A stretch of 64,000 bases of DNA from Duganella sp. CF517 (GTDB lineage Bacteria; Pseudomonadota; Gammaproteobacteria; Burkholderiales; Burkholderiaceae_D): positions 62,001 to 126,000 of the forward strand of contig NZ_FODC01000006.1 in assembly GCF_900110275.1 (NCBI RefSeq), in the 5' to 3' direction. A program made the position numbers and the translations under genes. Numbering within the stretch: the first letter of the stretch is position 1; every line of letters begins with the position of its first letter. The notes below the pieces were generated by a model. The model saw only the letters and a list, made by a program, of their open reading frames with translations. It ran no database searches and was not told the DNA's origin. This document shows, piece after piece, positions 1-10,669 of the stretch.

Positions 1-94
1 CGACGACCGGATCGGATTTCTTCGAACCGCCACCGCAGGCCGTCAGGATCGCCAGGCAGGCAACAGCAACAATAATGTGAAACTTCGATTTCAT
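1..94 (-). CDS. Lipoprotein N-terminus (partial, runs off the left edge)
   Basis: Only the first 31 codons are inside the window, read leftward from an ATG at 94. They encode a short basic start (MKSKFH), a hydrophobic stretch, and a lipobox LTAC at residues 17-20 followed by Gly-Gly-Gly-Ser-Lys-Lys. This is a textbook type II signal peptide with a flexible linker, so the product should be a lipid-anchored envelope protein. Nothing of the mature domain is visible, so no function can be given. Confidence 0.75.
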   Translation of the reverse strand, partial: MKSKFHIIVAVACLAILTACGGGSKKSDPVV

Positions 95-214
95 GATGAC
101 CTTTGATGAACAGTTCATATTCGTGCAAGCTTTTAGGAGCAGAAGTTTAGCAGACGCCGGCACCTCCGCCCCAAGCACTACATTCGGTTACATTTTTTAG
201 CGCCGATTGTGTGC

Positions 215-2095
215 TTATATTTCCACTTGGGTGCCAAGTTCGATCACGCGGTTCGGTGGAATCTGGTAGTAGTCGGCCGCGCCGCGGGCGTTGCGCGACA
301 TCGTCACGAACAAATGTTCGCGCCATGGCGCCATGCCGTGGCCGGGGGTCGAGATGACCGTCTGGCGCGCGATGAAGAACGACGTTTCCATCATCTCGAA
401 CGGCAGGCCAAGACACTCGCACTGCGCCAGCACCTTCGGAATATCCGGTTCATCCTTGAAACCGTAGAACACATTGACCTGGTAGCACTGGTGTCCGAGG
501 TCGATCACCTTGACCTGCTCGTCCTCCGGCACCCACGGTTCCTCGACGATGTGCACGGTGAAGAACACCACGCGCTCGTGCAGCACCTTGTTGTGCGACA
601 GGTTGTGCAGCAGCGCGTGCGGCACGCCGTCGCTTTCGCCGCGCAGGAAAATGGCGGTGCCGTAGACGCGCGCGGGCGGCGCCACGAACAGCGACGACAG
701 GAACTCCTCGAGCGGAATGGCGTGCTTTTGCAGATTCTTGAACACCAGCTCGCGCCCGCGCTTCCAGGTCATCATAATGGTGAACAGGATGATCGCCAGC
801 AGCAGCGGGAACCAGCCGCCGTGGAACAGCTTGAGCGTGCTGGCCGAGAACAGCAGGATGTCGATGATGATGAAGAAACCGGTGGCGCTAAAGCACAGCC
901 ACAGCGGCAGGTGCCAGCGGTAGCGGATCACGAAGAAGGTCAACACGGTGGTGCACAGCATGGTGGCCGTGACCGCGATGCCGTAGGCGCCGGCCAGTTT
1001 GTCCGACGAGCCGAAGCCGATCACCGCCATCAGCACCACCACCAGCTGCAGCCAGTTGACCGCCGGGATGTAGACCTGGCCGATCTCGGTGGCCGAGGTG
1101 TGCAGGATGCGCATGCGCGGCAGCAGGCCCAGGGCGATGGCCTGCTTGGTCATCGAGAAGGTGCCGGAAATGGTCGCCTGCGAGGCGATCACCGCCGCCA
1201 TCGTCGACAGCACCACCAGCGGGTAGACGCTCCATGAGCCCAACTGGTTGAAGAACGGATTGGACACCGCCTCCGGGTGCGTCAGCAGCAGCGCGCCCTG
1301 GCCCAGGTAGTTCAGCGCCAGCGCCGGGAACACGATCAGGAACCAGGCGGCGCGGATCGGCTTTTTGCCGAAGTGGCCCATGTCGGCGTACAGCGCCTCG
1401 GCGCCGGTGAAGGCCAGCACCACCGCGCCGAGCGCGACGAAGGCGATCATGCGGTTCTCCAGCATGAAGTAGAAGGCGTTCATCGGATTGAGCGCGTACA
1501 GGATCTGCGGCGCGGCGACGATGTTGATCACGCCCATGGCGGCCAGCGCCGCGAACCAGACCACCATGATCGGCCCGAACCAGCGGCCGATGCCGGCCGT
1601 GCCCTGGCTTTGCAGCGCGTACAGCGACACCAGCACGATGATCGACAGCGGCACGATGTACTGCTCCAGGCCCGGCGCGGCCACTTCCAGGCCCTCGATC
1701 GCGCCCAGCACCGAGATCGCCGGCGTGATGACGCTGTCGCCGTAGAACATGGTGGCGCCGAACACGCCCACCAGCATCAGCGGAAAGTGCCAGCGCGGCG
1801 CCGCCTTGGTGACGGAGTTCAGCGCCAGCGCCATCAGCGCCATGATGCCGCCCTCGCCGCGGTTGTCCGCGCGCAGCACCAAGGTGACGTATTTGAGCGA
1901 GACAATCATCGTCAGGCCCCAGAAAATCAGCGAGATGATGCCTTGCAGGTTGAATTCGTTGAGCACCAGCCCGTGGTCGGGGTCGAAGATGGTTTTGAGG
2001 GTGTAGAGCGGACTGGTACCGATGTCGCCGTATACGATGCCGACCGCCGCCAAGGTGAGGGCGGCGACGCTGCTTTTCTTGTGTTGCTCGGTCAA
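215..2095 (-). CDS. kup: Low-affinity K+ uptake transporter Kup
   Basis: Kup/HAK/KT family K+ importer of the inner membrane, thought to work as a K+/H+ symporter. The N-terminus carries the family motif GIVYGDIGTSPLY, followed by about 12 hydrophobic segments and a soluble C-terminal domain of about 170 residues, the usual Kup layout. I place the start at a TTG (codon 2095) because the next residues, TEQHKKSSVAALTL, match Kup N-termini and an AGGTG ribosome site lies just upstream. A longer reading from an ATG at 2155 would add 20 atypical residues. It is divergent from rarD. Length from TTG is 626 aa, normal for the family. Confidence 0.93.
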   Translation of the reverse strand: MTEQHKKSSVAALTLAAVGIVYGDIGTSPLYTLKTIFDPDHGLVLNEFNLQGIISLIFWGLTMIVSLKYVTLVLRADNRGEGGIMALMALALNSVTKAAPRWHFPLMLVGVFGATMFYGDSVITPAISVLGAIEGLEVAAPGLEQYIVPLSIIVLVSLYALQSQGTAGIGRWFGPIMVVWFAALAAMGVINIVAAPQILYALNPMNAFYFMLENRMIAFVALGAVVLAFTGAEALYADMGHFGKKPIRAAWFLIVFPALALNYLGQGALLLTHPEAVSNPFFNQLGSWSVYPLVVLSTMAAVIASQATISGTFSMTKQAIALGLLPRMRILHTSATEIGQVYIPAVNWLQLVVVLMAVIGFGSSDKLAGAYGIAVTATMLCTTVLTFFVIRYRWHLPLWLCFSATGFFIIIDILLFSASTLKLFHGGWFPLLLAIILFTIMMTWKRGRELVFKNLQKHAIPLEEFLSSLFVAPPARVYGTAIFLRGESDGVPHALLHNLSHNKVLHERVVFFTVHIVEEPWVPEDEQVKVIDLGHQCYQVNVFYGFKDEPDIPKVLAQCECLGLPFEMMETSFFIARQTVISTPGHGMAPWREHLFVTMSRNARGAADYYQIPPNRVIELGTQVEI

Positions 2096-2328
2096 GATTG
2101 CACCTGTTGTTGTTTTGGTGCGTTGCACAATAGGATAACTATTTGCAAAAGGCAAGGAGATTTTGGCATACGCGGGCGTTCCAATTAGTCAATACCGCCA
2201 GTGTACGCTGCTGTGGCCGCGAGCGCGAGTTTGGCGCGCTGCGGGAACGCCGTTGTTGCCCTGCGGCCAGCAAGTCCGACTTAATTGGGCGATAATGTCG
2301 GCCCGTCCCCTTTACGCCGCTGCGCACC

Positions 2329-3216
2329 ATGAATCCAGGTATTATTTACGCCGCCTTCGCGTTCTTCTGCTGGGGACTGTTCCCGCTGTATTTCCACGCG
2401 CTGGCCGAGGTGCCGGCGCTGGAAATGCTCGCGCACCGCATGCTGTGGTCGCTGCTGTTCCTGGCCATCGTGCTGACCGCGCGGCGCCAGTGGAAGTGGC
2501 TGCCGCAAACGCTGGGCCGGCCGCGCGTGCTGGCCAGCTTCGTCGCGAGCGCCGTGTTGCTCTCCGCAAATTGGTTCGTCTATATCTGGTCGGTCAACAA
2601 CGGCCACGTCATCGATGCCAGCCTCGGCTACTTCATTAATCCGCTGGTCAACGTGCTGCTGGGCATGGTGGTGCTGAAGGAAAAACTGCGGCGCGCGCAA
2701 TGGATCGCGATCGGCCTGGCGGCCTGCGGCGTGCTGTGGCTGACGTGGTCCGCCGGCCAGGTGCCGTGGATTGCCTTGATTTTAGGCATCACCTTCGGTT
2801 CCTATGGTTTGTTGCGCAAGACGGCGGCGCTGGCCGCGCTCGAGGGCCTGTCGCTGGAAACGATGATCCTGTTCCCGCTGGCGCTGGTCTATGTGGTGTG
2901 GCTGACGCTGCACGGCCAGAACACCTTCGTCAACAGCGAATTCGACAGCACCCGCTGGCTGCTGGCGGCGGCCGGACCGATCACCGCCATTCCGCTGCTG
3001 CTGTTCGCCGCCGGCGCGCGCAAGATCCCGATGGCCGCGCTGGGCTTGCTGCAATACCTGTCGCCGACCATGCAGGCACTGCTGGGCGTGTGGGTGTTCC
3101 ACGAAGCGTTCCCGCCGGCCCGCCTGATCGGCTTTGTCATCATCTGGGCGGCGCTGGTGTTGTACGTGGCCGAGGGCCTGTGGGCCGGCCGGCGCCGGCC
3201 GCCTGCGGCTACCTAA
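2329..3216 (+). CDS. rarD: EamA-family permease RarD
   Basis: RarD subfamily of the drug/metabolite transporter superfamily, an inner-membrane protein with ten predicted hydrophobic segments. The opening residues (GIIYAAFAFFCWGLFPLYF), the HRMLWS motif, and the SANWFVYIWSVN and ASLGYFINPL segments are typical of RarD. The length (295 aa) is normal. RarD was named for chloramphenicol sensitivity, but its natural substrate is not settled. It is transcribed divergently from kup. Its 3' end overlaps that of the convergent hydrolase gene by a few bases. Confidence 0.92.
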   Translation: MNPGIIYAAFAFFCWGLFPLYFHALAEVPALEMLAHRMLWSLLFLAIVLTARRQWKWLPQTLGRPRVLASFVASAVLLSANWFVYIWSVNNGHVIDASLGYFINPLVNVLLGMVVLKEKLRRAQWIAIGLAACGVLWLTWSAGQVPWIALILGITFGSYGLLRKTAALAALEGLSLETMILFPLALVYVVWLTLHGQNTFVNSEFDSTRWLLAAAGPITAIPLLLFAAGARKIPMAALGLLQYLSPTMQALLGVWVFHEAFPPARLIGFVIIWAALVLYVAEGLWAGRRRPPAAT

Positions 3217-4153
3217 CGGCGGCCAGCGTCCGGATGATCGTCGCCTGGAATTTTTCCGGTTCATCCTGATGGATTTGATGCCCGGATTTTTCAAAGAGGT
3301 AGAGTTCCTTCCGGGGCGCCTGTAACGCCTCGGCATAGCGGACGGTGATGCTTGCCGACGTCTGGATATCGTTTTTGCCGACCAGGAAGTAGACCGGGCA
3401 CTCGACTTTCTTCAACGACGCGTTCAGATCGATGGCCATCACTTCGTTCCAGACGGGCGACCAGGCTTTCGACCATTGCAGAAAACCACTCTTGAAGTCG
3501 GCGCTTGCCGCGAACGCCTTGCCGTCCTTGATGAAAAGCCATTTTCTCAGGTGAAAGAGGTCGTCGTCCGTTTTAAACGGCAGCTTGACCGCGGCCAGTT
3601 CATCGCTGGCGGCGGCGTTGTCCTTGAAGTGAAGCTTTAAGGTTTCAAGCAATTCCTTCTCGCTTGCCAACTGGCTGACCACCGGATTGACGGCGAAGTA
3701 AGCGCTTAATAATTCCGGATGGGTTTTGACGATATGGAAACCCAGCACGTTCCCCCACGAGCTACCCAGCAAATAAATCTTTTGCTGTTTCAGCTTGGTC
3801 CGGACGAATTGGATGACCTCGAACGTGTCGCTATCCATTTGCGCGAGCGAAGGCCTGGTGGGAGAGGGATTCAATTTGAGCGTCTTGCCGGCGTCACGCT
3901 GGTCCCATTGAACAATCGTGAAGTGCTCTTTCAATTGGTCGGTGAAAGCGCCCGCGTTATTGATCATCGAACTGCCCGGCCCGCCCGATAAAAAGAGCAG
4001 CGCCGGCTTGCCGGCGTCGTCGGTCTTGATCTCGACAACCTGCTTTATGCCGCCGATATCGGGTGTAAAGGATTGATCGATGCTCACCGGGCCGGCGCTG
4101 GACGGCAGCGGCATCAGCGTCGCAATACAAAGCAAAAGTATGGTTTTTATCAT
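3209..4153 (-). CDS. Secreted alpha/beta hydrolase, proline iminopeptidase-like
   Basis: 314-aa alpha/beta-hydrolase with an N-terminal signal peptide (MIKTILLLCIATLMPLPSSAG), so probably periplasmic. It shows the oxyanion segment LFLSGGPGSS near residue 53, the WDQRDAG motif seen in prolyl aminopeptidases, a nucleophile elbow GSSWG, an acid region near VGKND, and a late His in KSGHQIHQ. These fit a Ser-Asp-His hydrolase of the S33 type. Substrate is unknown. It lies 13 bases downstream of the M61 peptidase on the same strand, so the two are probably co-transcribed and may act together on exported peptides. Confidence 0.8.
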   Translation of the reverse strand: MIKTILLLCIATLMPLPSSAGPVSIDQSFTPDIGGIKQVVEIKTDDAGKPALLFLSGGPGSSMINNAGAFTDQLKEHFTIVQWDQRDAGKTLKLNPSPTRPSLAQMDSDTFEVIQFVRTKLKQQKIYLLGSSWGNVLGFHIVKTHPELLSAYFAVNPVVSQLASEKELLETLKLHFKDNAAASDELAAVKLPFKTDDDLFHLRKWLFIKDGKAFAASADFKSGFLQWSKAWSPVWNEVMAIDLNASLKKVECPVYFLVGKNDIQTSASITVRYAEALQAPRKELYLFEKSGHQIHQDEPEKFQATIIRTLAAVR

Positions 4154-4166
4154 GGGCTCAGGTTTT

Positions 4167-6068
4167 TTATAAGGCGGGAGGACTCGGGGCCAGCAGGCGT
4201 TCGAGCCGGTCCGGTTTGCCGGGGAGGCGTTCGAGGCGGGGATAACGCAGCGAGTCGTAGTATGGTATCAGCACCGTTTGCGACCGGCCGTCGGCATCGA
4301 AGCCGAGCGAAATCGGCTGTTTCGTCGTTGCCGCCGACTTGATCGCCTGCTTGAGGGCCTCGTCGGTGTAGGGCTGTTCGCCGACCGTGGTCAGCCTGGC
4401 GCCGATGCCGACGCCGGCGCGGAAGGCCGGCCCTTCCCACGCCACCGTTTTCACCACGCCTTTCTTGCCGATCGTCACGCCCAGCGACGTGCTCAAGTCC
4501 ATGCCGCCGACGTTGAAATCCTCGTTTTGCACGAAATATCCGGTCGCCTCGTCGGTGTAGACCAGGCGGTAGCCGGCGCGCGCCAGGCCGTCCAGCAAGT
4601 GGCCGTCGTCGTGGGCGCGCAGGCGCGTGTCGAAGTAGCCGGCCCAGTCGTACGGCGCGATGGCGTTGAGCGTTTTACAGACGTCGGCGAAGGTGTAGGT
4701 GCTGGTCGCCAGCGCGTTGCGGCCGCTCGCCCCCGCGCCGAAGAAGGCGCCGGCGAAATCGGCCAGGCTTTTGTTACCGCCGGTGCGCTCCCTTAACAGC
4801 ATGTCGACGTCCAGCCACAGCAGCACGCCCTCGCCGTAGTAATCCTCTCGCCGCTGCCAGTCGCGCCATTGCATCCGGCGGCCCGGCATGTACAGCGGGT
4901 CGTTGGTGGTGTCGGCCAGCGACTTCCACTGGCGCCCGGTGCGGGCCACGGCGTTGGCGGCATCGACGGCCAGCGCGTCCAGCGTTTGCTGGCGGCTGCG
5001 CAAGCCCAGCTGCGCGGCCAGCATCCGGCCCCAGAATTCTGTTTGCCCCTCGTACACCCACAACAGGCTGCCGCGCACCGGCTGGTTCATCGTCGGCGAC
5101 CACAGGTCGGCCGGCTGGCGGAAGCGGCCGTTCCACGAGTGCGCGTATTCGTGGACGATCAGGTCGGCCATCGGCAGGTGGGCGTCGGGCCGGGTGAAGA
5201 AATCCAGCGCGAAGTTGTTTTCGCTCGATTCCTGGTGCTCGCGTCCGCCGCCCGAAGGCAGGATGTCGGACACGGTCAGCAGGAAGTCGTAATGGCGGTA
5301 GTGCTCCGAGCGGAACAAGCGCGGCAGCGCGACGGCCATGGCGCGGTATTTGTCCAGCATGGCCGGCGGGATGGCCAGCGCCGCCTCGTTGTCGCCGATC
5401 ATGTTCAGGCGGACCGGGCGCGCTGCGCCGGGCGCCAGGTCGAACCGTTTGACATAGCGGCCAGCGTGCACGGGCGCGTCGACCAGGTCGTCGAAGGTGG
5501 TGGGCTTGAACGACACCAGCTGGTCCTGGACGGCGGCCGTCTCCAGCGACGTGGCGTACTGGAAGCCTGCCGGCAATTTCAACTCCGCGCGCACGGCGAT
5601 GTTGCGGATGAACCAGCCGGCCGGATACAGCGCGACCTTTTGCCACGGCAAGGTCAGCATGTCGCGGCTCATCAGCACGTTGCCGGCGGTCGGCGACAGG
5701 AACTGGAATTCCAGCTCAAGTTCGCGCGCGCCTTGCGGCACGTCGATGTGGAAGGCGTACGGATCGCCGCCGTCGCGCAGCCATTCGACGCGGCGGCCGC
5801 CGGCCTTGACGATCAGGCCGGCCAGGCCGGTCAGCTCCTGGGTGGCGGAGTGGCTGTCGGTTTCCCATTGCGGATACATCAGCACCATCTTGCCTGCGCG
5901 CTGGACGGGAATGGTTTGGCGCACGCGCAGGATTTTATGGACCTGGTCGGTGGCGTCGACGCTGAGCCTGATCTCGCCCTTGAACGGGATGTCGCGCGGC
6001 GCCGGCAGGGCTGCCGACGCCGCGGCCGACACGATGGCAAACAGGACTGCGCAAATCGTATTTTTCAT
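4167..6068 (-). CDS. M61 glycyl aminopeptidase-like metallopeptidase
   Basis: 633-aa exported protein with signal peptide MKNTICAVLFAIVSAAASA. The zinc site is visible as HEYAH (residues 306-310) in the M61 context HEYAHSWNGRFR, with a third-ligand candidate Glu340 in WVYEGQTEFWG. A PDZ-like C-terminal part (about 520-610, containing the FNVGGMDLS and GPAFRAGVGIGARL stretches) completes the M61 plan of beta-rich N-domain, thermolysin-like catalytic domain and PDZ. Known relatives cleave N-terminal Gly/Ala. The actual substrate is not shown. It heads a two-gene unit with the secreted hydrolase downstream. Confidence 0.85.
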   Translation of the reverse strand: MKNTICAVLFAIVSAAASAALPAPRDIPFKGEIRLSVDATDQVHKILRVRQTIPVQRAGKMVLMYPQWETDSHSATQELTGLAGLIVKAGGRRVEWLRDGGDPYAFHIDVPQGARELELEFQFLSPTAGNVLMSRDMLTLPWQKVALYPAGWFIRNIAVRAELKLPAGFQYATSLETAAVQDQLVSFKPTTFDDLVDAPVHAGRYVKRFDLAPGAARPVRLNMIGDNEAALAIPPAMLDKYRAMAVALPRLFRSEHYRHYDFLLTVSDILPSGGGREHQESSENNFALDFFTRPDAHLPMADLIVHEYAHSWNGRFRQPADLWSPTMNQPVRGSLLWVYEGQTEFWGRMLAAQLGLRSRQQTLDALAVDAANAVARTGRQWKSLADTTNDPLYMPGRRMQWRDWQRREDYYGEGVLLWLDVDMLLRERTGGNKSLADFAGAFFGAGASGRNALATSTYTFADVCKTLNAIAPYDWAGYFDTRLRAHDDGHLLDGLARAGYRLVYTDEATGYFVQNEDFNVGGMDLSTSLGVTIGKKGVVKTVAWEGPAFRAGVGIGARLTTVGEQPYTDEALKQAIKSAATTKQPISLGFDADGRSQTVLIPYYDSLRYPRLERLPGKPDRLERLLAPSPPAL

Positions 6069-6192
6069 GGATGTTGAGAGAAATAAAGAACAGCCGTGAT
6101 GAGCACGATCCGTGCCATCGCTAAGTCCTTGAATTTGCTGAAACGCAGTGTCCGGATGCGCGCGCGATGTGTCCGGCGCTGTCCGCTGCGCC

Positions 6193-6198
6193 TATAAT
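6193..6198 (+). promoter_or_regulatory. Candidate -10 element upstream of ettA
   Basis: A perfect TATAAT lies 46 bases before the ettA start codon. No convincing -35 hexamer stands 16-18 bases upstream, so this is a weak call. The ettA start itself lacks a clear Shine-Dalgarno (upstream bases are pyrimidine-rich), although its N-terminus matches the family exactly. Confidence 0.4.
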
Positions 6199-6243
6199 GC
6201 TGGATACGGATTATCCCTTACTCTCTTGAAAGCTCCCCCCTGA

Positions 6244-7911
<1,668 letters not shown>

Positions 7912-7930
7912 CCGAGCCGGTAACAACGCA

Positions 7931-7957
7931 AAAAAGCCACCTCGCGGTGGCTTTTTT
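7931..7957. terminator. Bidirectional intrinsic terminator between ettA and the outer-membrane protein
   Basis: The stem AAGCCACC/GGTGGCTT closes on a short CTCGC-type loop, with an A-run before it and a T-run after it. It can therefore terminate in both directions. It sits between two convergent genes, exactly where such an element is expected. Confidence 0.9.
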
Positions 7958-7977
7958 GTTTGCGATTACTTAGACCG

Positions 7978-8562
7978 TTAGAACGCGTAACGCACGCCTG
8001 CCGTCACAGCACCGCTCTTGCGGCCGGTATCGATGTCGTTCTTGCCGTAGTTTTCATATTCCAGCGAGACTTTGACATTTTTGTTGACGGCGTATTCAGC
8101 ACCGACCGACGCGTACAGCGCGGTCTTGTCCTTGTCGCCGCTCACCGACGAGAAACCGCTGGTGGTCACTTCGTTGGTGTTGCGTGCCACGCCCAGCTTG
8201 CCGAACAGCGCGATCTGCTGGTTCACAGGCCACGTGCCCTTGCCGGCCAGGTAGTAGGAATGCGCATCGGTGCGCACGCCGCCAGGCAAGCCGTTGGACG
8301 TGTAGTTATACGACTTTTTACCGAAGTCGGTGTAGCCCGCTTCCACAGCCCAGGTCGGATCGATGTTGTAACCACCGTAGACCTTGCCGCCGGCCTTGTA
8401 GCCGCTGTGGTTGTCGCCGCTCAGCGCGTTCGGCGCGTTGAACTCGTAACGGCTGCCCACCACGCCGGCGCCGATGTAACCGGTGCCCGCGTCATCGGCG
8501 AAGGCGGAATTGGCGCTCAGGGCGGCAGCGGAAGCGACTAATGCGAACAGAATTTTTTTCAT
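7978..8562 (-). CDS. Small outer-membrane beta-barrel protein (OmpA/opacity-like)
   Basis: 194-aa precursor with signal peptide MKKILFALVASAAALSANSAFA. The mature part is made of alternating polar/aromatic strands (KAGGKVYGGYNI, WAVEAGYTDFG, SYYLAGKGTWPV, ALYASVGAEYAV, VKVSLEYENYG) and ends AGVRYAF. A terminal Phe after a strand is the classic outer-membrane insertion signal. The size fits an eight-stranded barrel with no peptidoglycan-binding domain. Its role (structural, adhesive or permeability) cannot be told from sequence. A 217-bp upstream region separates it from the alkB 3' end. Confidence 0.85.
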   Translation of the reverse strand: MKKILFALVASAAALSANSAFADDAGTGYIGAGVVGSRYEFNAPNALSGDNHSGYKAGGKVYGGYNIDPTWAVEAGYTDFGKKSYNYTSNGLPGGVRTDAHSYYLAGKGTWPVNQQIALFGKLGVARNTNEVTTSGFSSVSGDKDKTALYASVGAEYAVNKNVKVSLEYENYGKNDIDTGRKSGAVTAGVRYAF

Positions 8563-8779
8563 GATATCGATCTTTCAGCAAAATGATTGAAGTGGGACTT
8601 GCTTGGGATCGCAGTTCTTTGAATTGCGATGTGTTCAAGATAGCACTCCGACCATCATCCGTCACGACCGAATTAGTAATAAGTGTGACCAAGTGTAAGC
8701 CATATGTTTCATGGTATAATCGCTGCTTCGCCAAACTTAAGCGAGGCTTAAGAGCATTTCCCAGGCCTTGAATTACAGC

Positions 8780-9376
8780 TCAGGAAATCAGGCGGAAAGT
8801 CAGGTTGATGCGCGGACCGCGCGGCGTGCGCTCCTTGTTGATGCCGTGCAGCCAGTGTTGCTGCAAGGTGCCCGCCATCAGTAGCAAACAACCGTCGCCC
8901 AGCGCCAGCTTGACCGTCTTCGGCAAGCGCCGGTGCTTGAGGATGAAGGTGCGCTGCGCGCCGAAGCTGACCGAGGCGACGGCCGGGTCCGGCCCCAGTT
9001 CGCGCTCGTCGTCGGCGTGGAAGCCCATGCTGTCGCGCTCGTCCCGATAGTAATTCAGCAGCACGCTGTTGAAACGCCGGCCGGTGGCGCGCTCGACCGC
9101 CTCCTTGATGTGCAGTTGCAGCGGCGTGAACGGCAACGGGTGGAAGGTCTTGCCGGAATAACGGTAGTTCGCCTCGCCATGCCAGGCCGTCAGGCGCGGC
9201 TGCATGTGCAGCTTGCCCCAGACCTGCACTTGTTCATGGCGCCAGTCGGTCTCCTCGAGCAGGCGCCGCATGACCTCGGCCGGCGGCCAGTCCAGCGCCA
9301 GCCGTTGCTGAAACCACAGTTCGCCATCCTCGATCGGGATCGGTGTCAGGGCGGCGTCGTCGGCGAATAAGTCCAT
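8780..9376 (-). CDS. AlkB-like 2OG-Fe(II) dioxygenase (DNA/RNA dealkylation)
   Basis: 198-aa AlkB-family enzyme that oxidatively removes alkyl lesions from nucleic acid bases. Iron ligands are visible as HADDE (HxD) and a distal His in QQHWLHGINK. The 2-oxoglutarate/base motif RINLTFR (RxNxTxR) is near the end. NYYRDERDSMGFHADDE is characteristic of the ALKBH2/3-like bacterial group rather than E. coli AlkB. I chose the start MDLFADD at 9376. The frame stays open further upstream, but that overlaps the next gene with low-complexity residues. Only 43 bases separate it from the divergent gene at 9420. Confidence 0.9.
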   Translation of the reverse strand: MDLFADDAALTPIPIEDGELWFQQRLALDWPPAEVMRRLLEETDWRHEQVQVWGKLHMQPRLTAWHGEANYRYSGKTFHPLPFTPLQLHIKEAVERATGRRFNSVLLNYYRDERDSMGFHADDERELGPDPAVASVSFGAQRTFILKHRRLPKTVKLALGDGCLLLMAGTLQQHWLHGINKERTPRGPRINLTFRLIS

Positions 9377-9419
9377 GCGCGGTATGATACCGGCACTACG
9401 CGATCGAGGAGAATACCGC

Positions 9420-10016
9420 ATGAAAAAACGCCAGTTCATGAGCAACGTCGTGGGCGCCGCCGTCGCCGGCGGCCTGGCCGCCGCCCTGCCCGCTGGCGCC
9501 GCCGGCGCGGCCGCCGCCAACGGCCCCGCCTTATTGACCGTCACCGGCGCCATCGGCAAACCCAACCGGGACAAGTTCGACCCGGTGCGCGACCAGATGA
9601 TGTTCAAGCAAAAGCTAAGTTTCGAAAAGGCGCACGCGTTCACGTTCGCGGCGCTGGCCGCGCTGCCCGCCGTCACCATCAAGCCGACCCTGGAATACGA
9701 CGCCAAGGCACACACGCTGAGCGGCCCGCTGCTGCTGGACGTGGTCAAGGCGGCCGGCGGCGCGCTCGCCGACAACGTCAAGCTGGTGCTGCGGGCGGTT
9801 GATGGCTATGCCGCCTCGGTCACGGTGGCGCAGGCGCGCGCGCAGCGCTACATCGTCGCCACCCATCTGGACGGGGCGGCGATGGCGCTGGGCGGACTCG
9901 GTCCGCTATGGGCGGTCTATGATGCCGATAAAGTGCCCGACATGGCAGGCAAACCGCTGCCGGAGCGGTTCGGTTCCTGCCCGTGGGCCTTGTATCACAT
10001 CGAAGTCGCGGCGTGA
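9420..10016 (+). CDS. Small exported protein with oxidoreductase molybdopterin-binding (SUOX-like) fold
   Basis: 198-aa protein beginning MKKRQFMSN at an ATG preceded by AGGAG. The N-terminus is a long Ala/Gly-rich export signal without a clean twin-Arg. The body resembles the short stand-alone sulfite-oxidase-type Mo-binding domain, including LTVTGAIG, the FTFAALAALP strand and the end pattern GPLWAVYD...CPWALYHIEV. The Cys that ligates molybdenum in true enzymes of this class is not found in the expected mid-domain place, and the only Cys lies near the C-terminus. It may be a non-catalytic binding or sensor protein. Catalytic role is unproven. Confidence 0.65.
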   Translation: MKKRQFMSNVVGAAVAGGLAAALPAGAAGAAAANGPALLTVTGAIGKPNRDKFDPVRDQMMFKQKLSFEKAHAFTFAALAALPAVTIKPTLEYDAKAHTLSGPLLLDVVKAAGGALADNVKLVLRAVDGYAASVTVAQARAQRYIVATHLDGAAMALGGLGPLWAVYDADKVPDMAGKPLPERFGSCPWALYHIEVAA

Positions 10017-10032
10017 GGCCGCGCGGACGGGT

Positions 10033-10395
10033 TTAAGCGTAGGCTTCGGCCAGCGTCATCACGCGCGGCGCGATGGTGATGCCGATACCGCTGAACAGCG
10101 CGGTGATGGCGGCCATGTTGGCTTCCATTTCCTCGGCCTTCCAACCCTGGAACAGGTCGGTGCCGTCCTTCTGGAAGTGCAGGTCGAGCACCTTGCCGCG
10201 GTCCTTGTGGGTGTAGCCGCCGCTGTAGGTGTTCTTGAAACCCATCGCGGCCAGCGCTGCCAGCACTTCGGTTGGCGGATTGTCCGGATCGGTGGCCATG
10301 AAGACGCCGAAGGTTTTGCCTGGCGGCTTGGCGGCGATGTCGACGTCGTAAATGCCTGGCGCCTTCGTGACGGTCGTACTTTTCAAAAATAACAT
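10033..10395 (-). CDS. Conserved hypothetical protein, 120 aa
   Basis: I do not recognise a named family. Start MLFLKSTT at 10395 is preceded by an AGGGG ribosome site. The protein is soluble, without signal peptide or membrane segment, and has an alpha/beta look: a strand GIYDVDIA, Gly/Pro-rich turn, helix TEVLAALAAMGF, strand KVLDLHFQ and a C-terminal helix. Codon usage matches its neighbours. It is convergent with the SUOX-like gene and sits alone; the 274-bp stretch upstream (10396-10669) shows only A/T-richer spacer. Confidence 0.6.
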   Translation of the reverse strand: MLFLKSTTVTKAPGIYDVDIAAKPPGKTFGVFMATDPDNPPTEVLAALAAMGFKNTYSGGYTHKDRGKVLDLHFQKDGTDLFQGWKAEEMEANMAAITALFSGIGITIAPRVMTLAEAYA

Positions 10396-10669
10396 GTTCT
10401 TACCCCTATCCAATTGGCGCCGGCTGCAGTCTTGCTGACGTGTTGTATTGTGTACTTCTTGATTCTCAAAGAAAACATTCTGAAGAACAAGCTTATTGCG
10501 AATCGCCGCGTTTGTCGACAAATCCCGGCACTTATTTGTGAATTCGTACCAATAAAACTGCAACGCCTGATCCGGGCGGCGCCGGACCGCAGGCAATCCT
10601 GTCTAAAATATAGTTGTTATGTAGTAATTTGCAAGGAGATAAGTGCCGTAGCGTGCGGCGCGGCACGCT

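Noticed and set aside
10652..10669. GCGTGC/GCACGC hairpin after the DUF2520 gene as a terminator
   Set aside because: No T-run follows in the direction of transcription, so an intrinsic terminator is not supported.
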